Origin: Tetmemena sp. SeJ-2015
Lineage: Eukaryota; Ciliophora; Spirotrichea; Sporadotrichida; Oxytrichidae
NCBI GenBank assembly: GCA_027382625.1
Contig: JAJKFJ010021923.1
Span: 186,001 to 250,000, forward strand
DNA length: 64,000 nucleotides
Direction: 5' to 3'
This document shows, one piece after another, positions 46,101 to 58,837 of this stretch (the stretch's first letter is position 1; each line of letters starts with the position of its first letter). Position numbers and translations under genes: made by a program. Under the pieces are notes generated by a model. The model worked only from the letters and a program-made list of their open reading frames with translations. It made no database searches and was not told where the DNA came from.

Positions 46101-46688
46101 TCCTAGTAGCCCTTGATTCTAAGTTTGACCGTTTGAATTGGTAGATAAATTTTTGATAGTCAAATTGTTAATGTTTATAGTAGTGGCTCCCATGCCACCA
46201 AGCATAGAAGTCTGTGTTTAAAGAGCACTATAATTAAATTTATTGAGACTATGATTGTTAGACTTTGAAATGTCTTTGAAATGCTCTGCCTTGCTCTTCA
46301 TGAGAGAATCAATGTTGTTTACGTTTTCCCTAACATCAGCCATGACCCTTGCATTTACATTTGCTTAGAATTCAGCGAACTTTCGCCTGCACTCCTGCAA
46401 CTCCATTTATCTCTAGTCCAGTTCTCTTTCAAACTCAAGTCGCATCTTTTCACTCAGCTTTTTCTCCATCTCAAATAAATTGTCCTTTATTAGCCTGAGT
46501 TAGCGAGTGGAGGTGTCTAACTCATAAACAAGCTAATTGCCCTTAGAGTAGACCTTAGTGCGAATAAGTTTGTCAAGTTAATTCTTTGAGTGTTTCAGCT
46601 TCTCTTCCATGTTTAGGAGCTGCCTGTCTTTTATGTATATCAAATTCTCATATTAGACTTGCTAGATAGCATAATTATAATTCTGTTA
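43151..46688 (-). CDS. coiled-coil protein with Gly/Ser/Gln/Asn-rich C-terminal half
   Basis: The frame begins upstream of about 46680 (YENLIYIKDRQLLNMEEKLK). It continues as coiled coil to about 45250: LIKDNLFEMEKKLSEKMRLE (about 46455) and REKILKRELEQAQQEIVTQ (about 45770). After many short frame breaks the C-terminal half is low complexity, with GIGSSANMSIVLAGNSGAF (about 44560), GTQGEANVFSSLGAIQSNN (about 43930) and GGRPANLLNQISLFGQR (about 43710). One frame ends at TGA 43153-43151, overlapping the first codons of the RING gene. The alternative frame (RLQGLSSQEVAFSWLK) has no stop before that gene. Nucleoporin- or golgin-like architecture, but no signature. Confidence 0.55.
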
Positions 46689-46984
46689 AATTTGTTTTCT
46701 TGGACAAATTATTATTAAAATATTTAGCAGAATGAAGAATTTTATTTAAATACTCTTCGAGAACAAAAAAAGGGTTTATATGAAATCTAAGAAACCAAAA
46801 ATCGCTTGTCTCATATTGTATTAATTAATATAGATATTAAAGAGATATAATTTAAAATAATGCTATTATATTAAGGAATGGACAATAAAGAAGTTTCATA
46901 ATAAATGAGATAAAATGTTTTTTAAATAAATACGTTTACTTAAATTCGCTAAATAATTAAACTAAACAAAATAGAATAAAATTG
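46689..46984. other. AT-rich spacer
   Basis: No supported gene between two minus-strand genes. Confidence 0.4.
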
Positions 46985-49876
46985 TTGATAGCAAAAGTCT
47001 CACATCTTGACCGCATCTCTACCTCTCCAAATTTGATAAGAGATCTGCAAGCTTCTTCAATGCACTCATTTAAATCCTTCTATGAAATCACCATACCTAC
47101 TCCAGATGTGATAGTCTCTATCTCTAAGCATCTATTCCTTATTTAGGTCAAGAATTAGAAAAATGATATGTTTAAATAATTTCTGAGCAAAGCTAACTTT
47201 ATTGATGATGTCAAGATGATTTCTTTTGTCTACCTTCTAATCTCTGGTACTCGCGAATTGCTAGCAAGGATGGATATAGAATTCAAACTATTTCCCATTT
47301 AACTCGAATGCCTTAGCAAGCGCAGCACTTTCCCGATCAAGCATTTTAAAGGAGGAAGAAATCAAGAATCTTTGTACCTCATTGGAAAGGACTTCGATTT
47401 CTACTTGAGCCAGCTCCAATTAACTAATCACATTCGAGTTCTAGCCTTCGTCCTTTTTCTTTAATGAAAAAAATTTATTCTAATGTAATTAAACTTAATG
47501 AGCTATTGATCTGTGAAGAGTTAAAGTTCTCTCTGCCACCTTAAGGGTTAACTCTTTTTGCCTGTTCCCTTTCTTGCCTCTTTATCTTATTGATCTAGTA
47601 GTCGTCCCATTTTGTATTAATTTTCCACTGGACTTCTTCTCCATAAATTTACTATAGACTATTGAGCTCCTTGAAGTCGATTGGTACTGGTTAATCACCC
47701 AACAAGATCATTACTATCTTTTTCAGCTGCCTAGACTTCAGCAAAGTTTTCAAGTACTGTTTCTTCTCAAATAGCAAATCAAAGTACTTTATTTGCATAA
47801 AATAAGATAAAGTATTGATTGAGGTTTCCGACAAAATACTGATCCTCATGATTGAACTTATATCGTAGGTATTCTTTAAGCTGCTAATCAACAGACACAA
47901 AGTTTGAGTAGATGTATCTTCTCATATTTTTATCGACATTCATGAGTTCAAGGTCTAAAAAGGAGTAATCTCTAGGAGGGAATCTGCCCATGTACACTTT
48001 GTTCTTTTTGAAAGTCTTAAGATTTATTGAACTCTACTCGAACATACTACAAAGTAAATATAATACATACTACTAATCAGAGTGAACTCTGAGGGTGCTA
48101 AAGCATTTTCATCGATTACAGGCTGAACACTTCTTTTCCATTACTCATAGTCAAATTTAGTGCTGCTTTCGTCCAAGTATTGCTGATTTACTCTTGTAAT
48201 GGCGTTATTAACATGAAACCCGTTTGAGTAGGTAATTTTAGTATCATTAAAATGAGAGAGTGAGGTTATCAAGCTATTTAGCTCAATCAATTCCTTCTAA
48301 GGCTTTAGTTAGTTCACTCCGTTGGCCTCTTTCTAATAAAATGATTGAACTTGAGTAAGACTCGCCAGCATACCATAGAAAGAGAGATGAGCCTACTCAT
48401 TTAAGAACAAGGCTGCATTCATAATGTCTTCATTAAGCTCAAGTTTATACATTATGACTTCAAACTCCACAAATTTATCCTTAAGAGACTCAAGTTCTTA
48501 GTGTAATGTAAGTTTATATTTCTTTTCTTTAGCGATTCTTTCAATAACAAACTTAGATAACTCATTTTTGTATCCTATGTTTGCAACGACATTCTTTTTG
48601 GATTCCAGAGACTACTTGGACTTGGTGTCAAAAGCTTAATTTTTTCCTTGTGGAGATTTATTACTCATTGGAGTCAACTCAGTTGCCCCAGATGGTCCTT
48701 TTCTTGGTGAAACCATAGCTGATGGTTACTAGCTTGACTAATTAGTTTAATTGTTGAAGAGTGATTCATCGCTTTCTTCCCAAAAAGGTATACCACTTAA
48801 TACGTTATGCTCTAAAGTTGAAATAGTCTACGCTTAAGATCCAATTTTGTTTTAGAATAACTCAAGATCGAAAAAGTTCTAAAGTGATGTGAAGTAAAAC
48901 AGTAAACTTAGCAATATCGGTGATTATTAAGCTGTTAACAGCTAATTGGAATTGAAAATGTATTGATAATTATAGGCATTTTCAAATTCAACAAACCTTG
49001 CCTTTTCTTTGAAAATAGTTTCTGTATCACTTAAATCTGCAGACTTTAGCTTTGGCAACCTCATCCTTATAACTTTATGTTAAGAATTCTTAGCGAAGTT
49101 CGGGTGTATCTTCTTCGTCTAAGAGTTAATTTCGAACTGAAATAAGTGACTAAGATTCAGCTGTCTCACTTAGTCGTAAGTGCTTGGCAATTTTATGATC
49201 TCTTTAAATGAGGGAATCCTCCATAATCTATTAATTTTCCTTTTAGTCTTATCTAAGAACTTCAACTGCTTTGAATTCTCATGATGCTCTACAGAATATG
49301 CAGCGCATTGGTATTCAACTTAATAAAAATTTCACCATTAGTTGGTGCTCCGAATTCGAATAAGTTAGACTCTTTTGGGAGTAAATATGATCTCTTCCTC
49401 AGCTAGTCGCATTAAATCAAAAGCTGAAGTTTGACTGCATCCCCGTATACCTCTGCCAAAATATCCTAGCAGAAGTCTTATAAAAGTGACAGTCTAAAAG
49501 TTCTTATCTTCCTTAGTTGAGTTTCATGTTTTTCTTTGGTCTGAATTATATCCATTCTGTGCTTTTGGAAATGCTTCTCAACGAAGTTTCTGTTTCTATT
49601 CTTTCTTGCAATTATGTTGTAGTAAATGTCGGCTATTCCTCCTGATATTTGGGAGAGCACTGTAGATCTCTCATTCATTAAATTTAAATTCATATGGAGC
49701 TTCTTGAGATTTTGTTCTAGCAAATTAGAGCCACTTAGCTTCAGATAATAGTCGAAAGTTGGATTGGCTACTACCCATCCTCTAGAAAATAATTCTAGCT
49801 CACTTAGGTGTCTTTAAACATTATCAAGAAGAACCTGATTTGTTCTTGTGGCAACAATAAGGGCCTAGAGATTCAT
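46985..49876 (-). CDS. large unknown protein, mostly helical
   Basis: ATG at 49876 (MNLQALIVATRTNQVLLDNV) runs open for about 180 codons (GWVVANPTFDYYLKLSGSNL, SQISGGIADIYYNIIARKN). IES-broken pieces then continue to about 46990. Recognisable stretches are MGRFPPRDYSFLDLELMNV (about 47990), YKFNHEDQYFVGNLNQYF (about 47860), KQYLKTLLKSRQLKKIVMIL (about 47755) and EACRSLIKFGEVEMRSRCE (about 47055). No catalytic motif or membrane helix was seen. The layout resembles large tethering or scaffold proteins, but I cannot name a family. Confidence 0.5.
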
Positions 49877-49976
49877 AATTATTATAAATAAGGCTTTTTT
49901 TAAAAAAAAAGTTAAATTAACTTCTTATATATCACAAGTAAATGACTAGCTAAATATTTTTCTTGTTAGCCATAAT

Positions 49977-50955
49977 ATAAAGATGAATTTGTGGATTTAA
50001 AGCTGATATACAAAAATGCAGCAAATCTACGATAAATAAGGCTTCCCATAAGCTCTAGCTGTGCAGTGTTTTGACTCTCCTCCACCTCTTATTTGAACAT
50101 TTTACCAATTCTGAAGCCATTCTCTCTCTGGATTCTGTACATATTCTGTATTGCTCTCTTTAGCTCAATCGAGATAACATATCTGCTCCCTACAGTATTG
50201 TCACTGAAATTTCTACTTGTCATTAGATCTACTTACCTCTCATTGAAGTTGTCAAATACCCAAGAATTCTTAGTTTTCACTCTCCAATGTGGTTGTCATT
50301 TTAACTCTGTTCTCCTTGTGTCTTCCATTCTTAATTGCTATAATGAAATTGAATTAGGAAAACTTAATTACACTTATTTATTTACTCTTAAAATTAATTA
50401 AGAATTCTTAAAAGTTAATATCTTTTAAGGCAAACAGTCTTAATGTAGTTCTTAAATGATATCTCTATTAAAGAAAAGCCTTATTAGAGATCTTATAATT
50501 TTTATTCAGAGTCTTAATTATTGTTTGCTAATTCTTAATTAATTTTAAGAGTAAATAAATAAGTGTAATTAAGTTTTCCTAATTCAATTTCATTATAGCA
50601 ATTAAGAATGGAAGACACTAGGAGAACAGAGTTAAAATGACAACCACATTGGAGAGTGAAAACTAGAGAATTCTTGGGTATTTGACAACTTCAAATGAAG
50701 AGGTAGTAGATCTAATGAAAGTAGAAATTCAGTGACAATAATTAGGGAGCAATATGTTATCTCGATTGAGTAAAGAGAGCAATACAGAATATGTACAGAA
50801 TCCAGAGAGAGAATGGCTTCAGAATTGGTAAAATGTTCAAATAAGAGGTGGAGGAGAGTCAAAACACTGCACAGCTAGAGGCTTATGGAAAGCCTTATTT
50901 ATCGTAGATTGCTGCATTTTGTATATCAGCTTTAAATCCACAAATTCATCTTTAT
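49977..50955. mobile_element. foldback (long inverted repeat) element 2, about 979 bp
   Basis: Outer ends ATAAAGATGAATTTGTGG and complement. The arms, about 49977-50405 and 50535-50955, pair almost throughout, with several small mismatches. The loop, including the tract from TTCTTAAAAGTTAATATC to TTAATTATTGTTTGC, is nearly identical to that of the element at 33873-34847. It is the same length class, with no protein-coding potential recognised. Confidence 0.83.
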
Positions 50956-51245
50956 TATGAAAATAGCTTTTTTTTTTTACATATTTATTAGTATTCAAGG
51001 CAGAGAACAGAATTTAAAATTTAAATTTAAGATTCACTAACAAGCTACTAGGAAATACAATCAAATAGAGAAATATAAAAAGTATATCAATTAAGTTATT
51101 CAGCCAACTAAATAAGATTCTAATTTATTCCAAATGGTCTAAAATAGAGCCTTATAAATTGTTTATATGACAAGTAACTTACATTTTGCTTTTGCAATAA
51201 ATAATTTTGGAAAAAAGTTTAATTTAATTTTTTATTATCTTTTTA
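50956..51245. other. AT-rich spacer
   Basis: No supported gene. Confidence 0.35.
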
Positions 51246-51430
51246 ATTCAAGGATTATTTAATAAATTTATGTGAATAAGATTCATGAGCTCATACATAG
51301 CAATTGCTCTCAATTCTTCTAGACCAAGTGGGCATATCATAGCTTTATAACCATCAGGGTCTGAGAAATTTATAGATGATAATAAGCATATAATCTTATT
51401 GCAAATCAATTGTTTAGGAACGGGATTCAA
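51246..51430 (-). CDS. orphan coding segment
   Basis: Minus-strand frame ending at a TGA near 51250 reads NFSDPDGYKAMICPLGLEEL and RAIAMYELMNLIHINLL, helical and protein-like. No upstream part of such a gene lies next to it, because the plus-strand gene starts here. Could be a displaced MDS or the C-terminus of a scrambled gene. Confidence 0.35.
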
Positions 51431-53990
51431 AGAGCAGACAAGTCAAAAACGACCAACTATCCAGTTTACAAAGCAATAAAAAGTTTAAAACATCAGCTTC
51501 AAAACCCAACATTCACAGCTTATTTAGTATTAATTTAAAGCAATTACAAACCAGTGCCTACTAATAAGCAAATTCCAACTCGCAAAGAAACTGCAACTAA
51601 TTAAACCTTCAATATCCAAAACCAATTGGACTCTAGAAACTCAAGAGTTAAATCACACAAGAAAACTACACAAGCAGCAACTCAGGAAGATGTTAGAAGC
51701 AGTGCAGGAGAAGAATCTAAAAGCACAGCTTAAGAATATCCTTAGTTAAAATTCCAACAGCAGACAATTCCTCAAACAATAAGTTCATTGCAAGTTGTAA
51801 TCAAACTATATCACTGCCAGACTACAGCCAAAAAGAGCAAGAGATTTTTAGAGTCAGTTCTCAAGTCAGATAAGAAGAACTCATAGAGTAAATTTGATGG
51901 AATGCAAAAGCATCCTCTTCTTTTTCCTAACAACAAGATAAATGATTAATGTTCATTTGGAAAGCCACAGTCATTCTAAAGGTTTCAAAACAATAAAGTT
52001 GCTAATGGAAGGAACAATGGATAGAACAACTTCTATCTAGGAGCTTAAAGCTCAAATTATTATACTAAATATAATTATTTATTAGGTATACACTTAGAAC
52101 TAAAGCCACAAAGATTTATGTTCGTTTAGCAACTAAAAGCGCTTGATTAATGAGGAAAAGAGTTACCAGCAGTCTGTTTATAAAGGCAAACAATAATTAA
52201 GTAACTCTAAGAGAGCAAGTGATAGTTTTTCTCGTTAATAAAATTGCTTAAGCGGAAGCAAGTCCAATAGAAATATTTAATAAAATCTTCATTTAATGCA
52301 TGAAATATGATTTAACATAAAATAATTATATCAAGGTCTTTATAAATTTCTTATAAATATCAATAAAAGATAAATTTTATATTTTCCTTTTCCTTTTTTA
52401 ATATTTTTTTTATAAATAATAGAAATTTGCATCAAAATGAATTTAAAAGATACAGTTAGAACTTCAAAGTATGCTCCGATGAAACTCTAACCATCGATCC
52501 TTATTCAGATGTGTATGATTCGAACTAACTTCCTAGAGATAAATGCAAGCTAAACAAGAATTAAAGCTCGAATGCTAAACAGAATTCAATCCACAAGTCT
52601 CCTTTATAAGTAAAGAAAGCTAGTCCTTATCTAAAGAGTTCTAAATCTTAAAGAGGTGGAATTGCAAGTGGGCTATAGATCTATCAAGAAAATCTACAAC
52701 CAGCAAATTTAAATACACTTGATGTCTTCTCAGTCCGATCTTCAAATAAGTTTAACAAAGATACAAATTTTTTTTAAAAAAAAGATATTGCTAACTAAGT
52801 TTAGGTTTGTCATTAAAATTAGTTTAATTATAAGAGTAAAAGACCATTTTGTGTTTAAATTGCTTATAAAATTTAATACATCATAAATTTATAATTATTG
52901 CACAATAGCTCCCAACAACTGAGTGCTTCAAAGAGTTCTAGATCCATGATAACTAGTAGTAAATTCATTGCCAAGGAATATAGGGAGAGGCCAAGCTTCT
53001 TAGTGAAAAGAAGTGTAAAAGATTTAACTGTGCCAGTAGATTTCAATCTATAGTCTGAAAAAAGAGCTCAAGAAAGGTCGCAAAGCAAAAATGAAAGATC
53101 AAGAGCTACCTCACAAACTAATGTCAATAATTTAAGCATGTCCGTTCTTACTCCTCATCAAACCTCAACTTAGTGCTTCGTCACAAGGAGAGCTTCTCAC
53201 AATGAAAGAGTTCCCAGTACCAAGGAAAGAAGAGGAATCCCAAAGCCAAGTAGTTCTGCACAGCATTCTCACTCTAAAAATAAAAGCTCTGGCTTTAACT
53301 AGGGTGGATTTGATCAACTATTTTTTAGAGAGAACAGCACCAAGTTCAACAGAGCAAGCAACAATTACAACTCTATCTGCAATGTACAGACTATTAAGTA
53401 CAATCTTAATGAAATGCATCATGAATCTAAGTATTAGAATTTTGTCATTGAAGAAGAGGATCCATTCAGATAGAGTATCTAAGAATATGACTAGAGCATT
53501 TAATTGTAGAACAATAATCAAAATGACATGAGCAATCTAGACGATATTCTAAGATACTCAAGGGACAACTTTAATTTTTCCAAGTCGAGTCTTAGAAGAG
53601 ATGATAGTCCAAAAGGGGAAGGAATCTAGCAGGAAAGCTCGCTACTTGATCGCCTTATTAAAGAGTATGACTTGGAAGAAGTTTTTAAACGCTCATTCAG
53701 ATAAAAAGATAGAGAAAGCGAAATTGATGACACTCTTTTGAAGATACAAAACTAACACTCAAAATTAACAATAGATCAATACTAAATCTAGCGAGAGTCT
53801 TTATGCAGTCTAGATAGTGATTGGCTTCAAAGTCTTTAGACAAAGGATTACATAGACTTTATGCCATAATAATGATTAAAGGTAGAAGATATTCTCAATC
53901 CAAATGAAGCAAGAAATGAAGTAATTCTGATAAAAGAAGCTTCTCAATAAAGACTAAGTTAAATAGTTATGCTTGGTTAAATTAAACTCT
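51424..53990 (+). CDS. Ser/Gln/Asn/Lys-rich protein of unknown function
   Basis: Plus-strand pieces read DSKSRQVKNDQLSSLQSNKK (51426 on), PTNKQIPTRKETATNQTF (about 51558 on), KKSKRFLESVLKSDKKNSQ (about 51832) and EEKSYQQSVYKGKQQLSN (about 52160). A C-terminal acidic part reads LDRLIKEYDLEEVFKRSFR (about 53645), DSDWLQSLQTKDYIDFMP (about 53815) and VEDILNPNEARNEVILIKE (about 53880). AT-rich breaks at about 52060-52140, 52260-52470 and 52760-52910 look like IESs. Start and stop are not fixed. No domain seen. Confidence 0.45.
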
Positions 53991-54252
53991 AAATTTTTCT
54001 CAGTAAAGTTTCTATCGCTTCTATAAATCTTTCTCTTTTTATCTTCGTAGAAATTCTTAATCGTTCTTTTACTCTACAATTAAATAAGATGAAATATTTT
54101 ATACCTTCTATGATCTAGGTCAGGAATTATTAAATTGATCTAATTAAATTATTCGATAATAATTTTAATCTTTACCTTCAATTATTTTCTTTCATTTCTT
54201 ATTAAAAAATATTATTTTAGCTCTTATATTTTTTAGAAGGATTTGTATTTCA
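53991..54252. other. AT-rich spacer between convergent genes
   Basis: No supported gene. Confidence 0.4.
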
Positions 54253-55230
54253 TCACATTTATATGATATTTTACATAAAACATTGACGAATAAAACTAGA
54301 TATATTTGAACAATAATCTGTATTTTCCTTTAGTTTAGTTAAAGCCTCCATGGTAATATTCATAAAATTTTATCTGCCTTCAGGAGTTTGAGAATCATAA
54401 CAATTTTGGTCGTTTGCATCTAGTTCTTTATTTATAGAAGTTTGATGGACAGTTTTCTCTTGACTTTGACCATCTTAAGATGCCTCAATCCTTTTTATTT
54501 CTAGTGAGAGAATTTCCATTTTATACTTAGAATTATTTACAACCTTTAATTTGCTTTAATATAACTATAAAATACTTTTAAAGCATCTTTACCTTTTGAT
54601 ATTAATGAATTTATTGAATTTGACAAAATATGTTTTTTTATTATTCTATTACAACTTAATTCAATCACTGGGAGCATTCATAATTAGGTTGTGTTATTGA
54701 TGGTCGATTGTTGCGCTGCCTGAAAATTAAAACTATAATTAAATTCCATATTTCTAATCTGGTTGATATCTATTTCGCCAGAACTTTGGTTAGAAGAGAA
54801 GTCTAGTTTATGCTTTTCGTAGCTCTGAGTTTGTCCCTCCAATATCATAAAACTGCTCTGGTTGTTTAAAATTAACTCTAAAAATAATTAAAGTTTGGGA
54901 GCTCGTAGTTGCCTTGAAGAGTCTACAAATATTTCCTGTCTCCGAGGATGGTTCCATCTATTGTAACTTGCTTGTAGTCTACTATGCTGTTGTTCTTTTT
55001 CTTTTGCAGTTTGAATTGTGTATTCAATATATAAAATAACATAAACGTCAAATAGTATAAATTATGATGGATTGGGAAGTCCGGAAATAGTTCCAATCTT
55101 GTAACGGCTGCTCCTCTTTATATTGTTTATACCGTTTTAAACAGTTTCCCTTCTTGACGGGTGCCCATAAATGTTGAATAATCTTATGTCGTTCGCACTC
55201 ACAAATCATTGTAAAGAAAAACCATGTCAA
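54253..55230 (-). CDS. unknown protein, short basic N-terminus
   Basis: ATG at 55230 or 55209 reads MICECERHKIIQHLWAPVKK and continues YKQYKEEQPLQDWNYFRTSQ. Further pieces are NSIVDYKQVTIDGTILGDRK (about 55000), ILEGQTQSYEKHKLDFSSN (about 54845) and MEILSLEIKRIEASQDGQSQ (54518 on), to TGA at 54255-54253. AT-rich interruptions at about 54530-54660 and 55010-55060. No family recognised. Confidence 0.45.
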
Positions 55231-55600
55231 TTAAAATTTGGACAATAATACTCATTCTGTTTTTATTACAGATTTTCTTAAATAAAATAATATAATTATT
55301 TCAAGTTAATATAAATTTTAGTATATTTAAAAATTATTTAGTCAAGAAGGTAATCAAATTAAATAAGTCTGAAAATATAGATGAAAATTTAATATAAAAG
55401 ATAATTAAATTATCTATTAAATTAAAATTTTACAAATCAGCATCAGTTGAAGGGTGTCGAATATAAATAATTATTAGACCATTTGATTCAACATAAAATT
55501 TTAAGAACTTTTTATCCTTGTAACATTTTTGTAGGAATGCTCAGTCAAGAGTTATAAACAATCAATAAGTGATGAAGATGAAATTACTATGAAGAATAAT
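55231..55600. other. AT-rich spacer
   Basis: No supported gene. Confidence 0.35.
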
Positions 55601-55614
55601 GCGAGCATCATATC

Positions 55615-55790
55615 TCGCTGCTGAGAGGTGCTAAGAAGATTTTTAAAGAAGAAACTCGTATTATTATTTGTTAAGCAATCGAACAAGCTGCAGAATAGGG
55701 GATGTTTGGCCAATTTCTACTGCCACGAAGTTGCAACTCTCCATTTATTATTTTAATCAATTACCGATTTTAATTAAATTCTCAACTATA
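55615..55790. repeat. dispersed repeat, second copy
   Basis: Similar in order and spacing to about 7995-8150 (AAGAAACTC.TATTATT, TAAGCAA.TCGA, GAAGTTGCAACTC before an ATTTATTATTT tract). No coding role seen. Confidence 0.45.
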
Positions 55791-55839
55791 ATATCTAATT
55801 ATTTTTTAATTAAACTAAGATTCTTATTACTACCAGGAT

Positions 55840-56590
55840 TGATGATGGAGTAGTTAATAGCAAATGGTGACGCCCCACTTCCAGGTGGTTCTGAATTTTG
55901 GTTAGCTGATAACGCAAATATTTAATTGTCATTAGGGTTGAATAGTCCGAGATGCGGTAGAATGTTTATAGGTTTTCCAATACCTATTTTTGCAAATTAA
56001 CTTGGTTGGATGTTTATAGTCGGCTGATACTACTGTCTGAGAGTCACTTAATTTTAAAACTAGTTCTTCAGAGATTTCTAGATTTAAATTATTTATGATA
56101 ATTAATATTGCAATTAAAATATATTATGTTCTTTTTAATTATTTCTGTGATTGTGAATTCTTGAGTGTGGTAAATGTTTTATCTTGTTGAGCTAATTCAA
56201 AGGGTCTTAGGTTTTACATATTCAAGTACTTGGCTTTTTTATGGAGAGTAAGTGGATAAAATAAATATGGCATCTCCAGGTTAATCTTTGAAGCTTTCTG
56301 AGGGCTGTTCAAAAGGTGCCAGTCATTGACATTTTGGAAATGTTTGCTTGTCTATGGCCTATTAGTGGCTCGAGGATAATTTACCCTCCTTTTCTAATGA
56401 ACTATTCTTGTGTAAAATCTGGATTAAAATTAAACAATATTGCCCTGCACATCTTAAATTTCTGTGTTTAGTCCAATTTCAAGCAGACTTTGATTCTTCT
56501 TGTCCACTGATTGGTCAAATGAGTTGTTTACTACACGAGATTTTTCAGGCTTGCTTCCTAATCTTCTTGAACCCTATTGATTAAACAATC
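55840..56590 (-). CDS. unknown Ser/Asn/Gln-rich protein
   Basis: Minus-strand frame from about 56575 reads GSRRLGSKPEKSRVVNNSFD, then DVQGNIVQFQSRFYTRIVHQ and NVNDWHLLNSPQKASKINLE. After AT-rich sequence at about 56080-56150 it reads GIGKPINILPHLGLFNPNDN (about 55980) and EPPGSGASPFAINYSIINPG. No domain. Start and stop unresolved. Confidence 0.45.
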
Positions 56591-56889
56591 AAATAATTAA
56601 TTATTTGAAGAAAAAAGTTGAATATTGCAATTTTAAATAAGAAAATTATACATCATCATCTTGAAAGGTTAAATGGCAAAAAATTAAAATATATAGCACT
56701 TTTTTATTCGAAAAGGAATATCTAATTTTTAAGTATGAGTTTTATTCATTGATCTAATTTTAAATATATTGAAAGCCACAATTAAAAATGAGAAGTGCTT
56801 TTATACATTTTTATTGTATCATCCGAAAATTTATAACTATAATATCTCGAGTATTAAATTTAATACTTTATTTTAACCAATAAAAAATA
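56591..56889. other. AT-rich spacer
   Basis: No supported gene. Confidence 0.35.
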
Positions 56890-58837
56890 TTATGGATTGA
56901 TTAAGCCTTTTAAAGGTCTTAGGCTACAAATAGACCTAGCCTGAAATAGTAGCTCCACCTTCTTGAATATCAATTAACTGTTTAGATTAATCTACTATCT
57001 GCTTATGAAGATATATTCCCCCAATTCCAGCACCACTACCTCTCACCTTATTTAAATGCCAATCCTCAATCGCTTTCTATCTTTCCTCTTCCTTTTCCAT
57101 TCTCTTTTTATCATCCTATAATGTTCTTTTGTTCTCCTCTTCTAATTTCTTTTTCATCTAATCGATTACTCTTTGCTTTTCTTGCCTCCTCTTTCTTTCT
57201 GAGTTATTCCTGCAATTACTTCTTCCTTTCCTCTTCCTCCCTTAAATTTTGTTCCCTCTCACTCATTTCCCTTTTCATTTGCTCTAGTTGCTGCTTTCTC
57301 TTTTCCTCTATTCTCTTCTGAAATCCCTCTTCTGCTCTTCTTCGCTTCTCTTCTAATTCTTTCTCACTTTGTTCTCTTTTCTATTGAAACTCCTTTAGAA
57401 TCCTCTCCTTTCTGAGCGCTTCTTCTTGCAGAAACACTTCCTGCTTTTAAACAGCTTCATTCTGCTTTTACATAATATAGTCATTCACCTTATCTTCATC
57501 TTGGGATGATTAATAAATAAAGATTTTTTATTCAGATTCAAGCTCGAGAAGTTGGCTGAGACTATTTTTCTTAGTTTTAAAGTATAGCTTGAAGTCTTCT
57601 ACATCCATCATTTCCAAACAGATGGAGCTGAGCTAAGATTCTATTTGCGCTAAATGCCTCTTAGCTTCTTCATTAGAAGATTAATGAGATGATACTAGCA
57701 AAGAACTAACTTTCAAATTCAAATACACAAGTATATCAAGCACACAGTTCTCAAAGGACTTAGATCGTAATTTATGGCTCTCTAACGTCTCTCCAGGGAT
57801 ATAAAGCTTCTTTTAATTCAAACAGAGAAGCTTTGAAAGAACTTAATTTAAATTTACAAACTTGTAAGGCTATGGATATCAACTTAGACCTCTACTCTAG
57901 ATTCGTTTCTCCTTCTTCATTATTTGAAGTTTCTTTCGCTTAAAATAGCTCCTCCTTAAAAATCTGTAGGTTTTAATGTGCTATAGCATAAATAGTCTGC
58001 AAATGCTTTGAAGGGAAATTCAAAAGATTCATTATGTATACCTTTTTGAACTAGAAATTCTTGAACATGCTTATTACGCTTTCCCTAGTACTCCAATTTT
58101 AAAATGACACTGGCAAAATGTTATCTTGCTAGCTGCTATCCATCAGATTGAAAATCTTGTTGAATGAGAAATTTACAAAAAATCATTTATAAGTCTTCTT
58201 CAGTAAAGCAAGCATAGTTATAATTACTTGCAAGGGAATTCAGTGCGCTGAGAGAGTCTTGATGTTCTTTTTCACTGAAAATCTCCCAGTTTTTAAGTGT
58301 ACCCACTATCTTGTTCAAAGCTGCATTGAAATCTCTCTTAAAGTTTGCACTTTGCTAGTTTAGAGCTAATTAAATATAAAATTAAATTCCTAGCTGCTAC
58401 TTGCTCCACCACTGTTTTAAATTTGTTTGCCATAATTTATGGTTACAACTGAGACTCCTCTAATGACTCTGGAATTTAATCTCGCTGAGATAAGAATTAC
58501 TATGCCTATTGTTATTGAAGACTAAACTTTGCAAAGCTAGTCTATGACATCGAATTTATACTCTTGGTTAAGGTGAGCGGTGGCTACATTTTAGAATAGG
58601 TTGCTTTTGGGGAGAGTCTTGGTTTTAGAAGCTTAGACTAGTCTCTTAAGCTGTAGGGACTGCTCATTTGTAGATCAATGAGCTTTTTATCTTACTAATT
58701 TTCTGCTCCTTCAAAATTATAATATAAATGAGTATGAGGGGCTATGGTTTTATTTCGTTACTATTTTCTCTTTTTAAGTATGGCTGGTTTGCTATGTCTA
58801 AGCTATTCGAGCTACTTTATTGGGTAGATACCTTCAT
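56890..58837 (-). CDS. protein with long charged coiled coil, unknown
   Basis: ATG at 58837 (MKVSTQQSSSNSLDIANQPY). After a probable IES it reads LIDLQMSSPYSLRDQSKLLK and a Gln-rich stretch. The middle part, about 58350-57900, is globular-looking (NKIVGTLKNWEIFSEKEHQD, FCKFLIQQDFQSDGQQLARQ, FPFKAFADYLCYSTLKPTDF). About 57480-57100 is an uninterrupted Glu/Lys/Arg/Gln coiled coil (ALRKERILKEFQQKREQSEK, LEQMKREMSEREQNLREEE). A conserved-looking tail reads AIEDWHLNKVRGSGAGIGGI. Such helices are common in ciliary microtubule proteins, but the family is not identified. Confidence 0.55.

Noticed and set aside
57121..57321. Plus-strand Ser/Phe/Leu-rich frame
   Set aside because: It is the complement of the Glu/Lys/Arg coiled coil of the minus-strand gene at 56890-58837.
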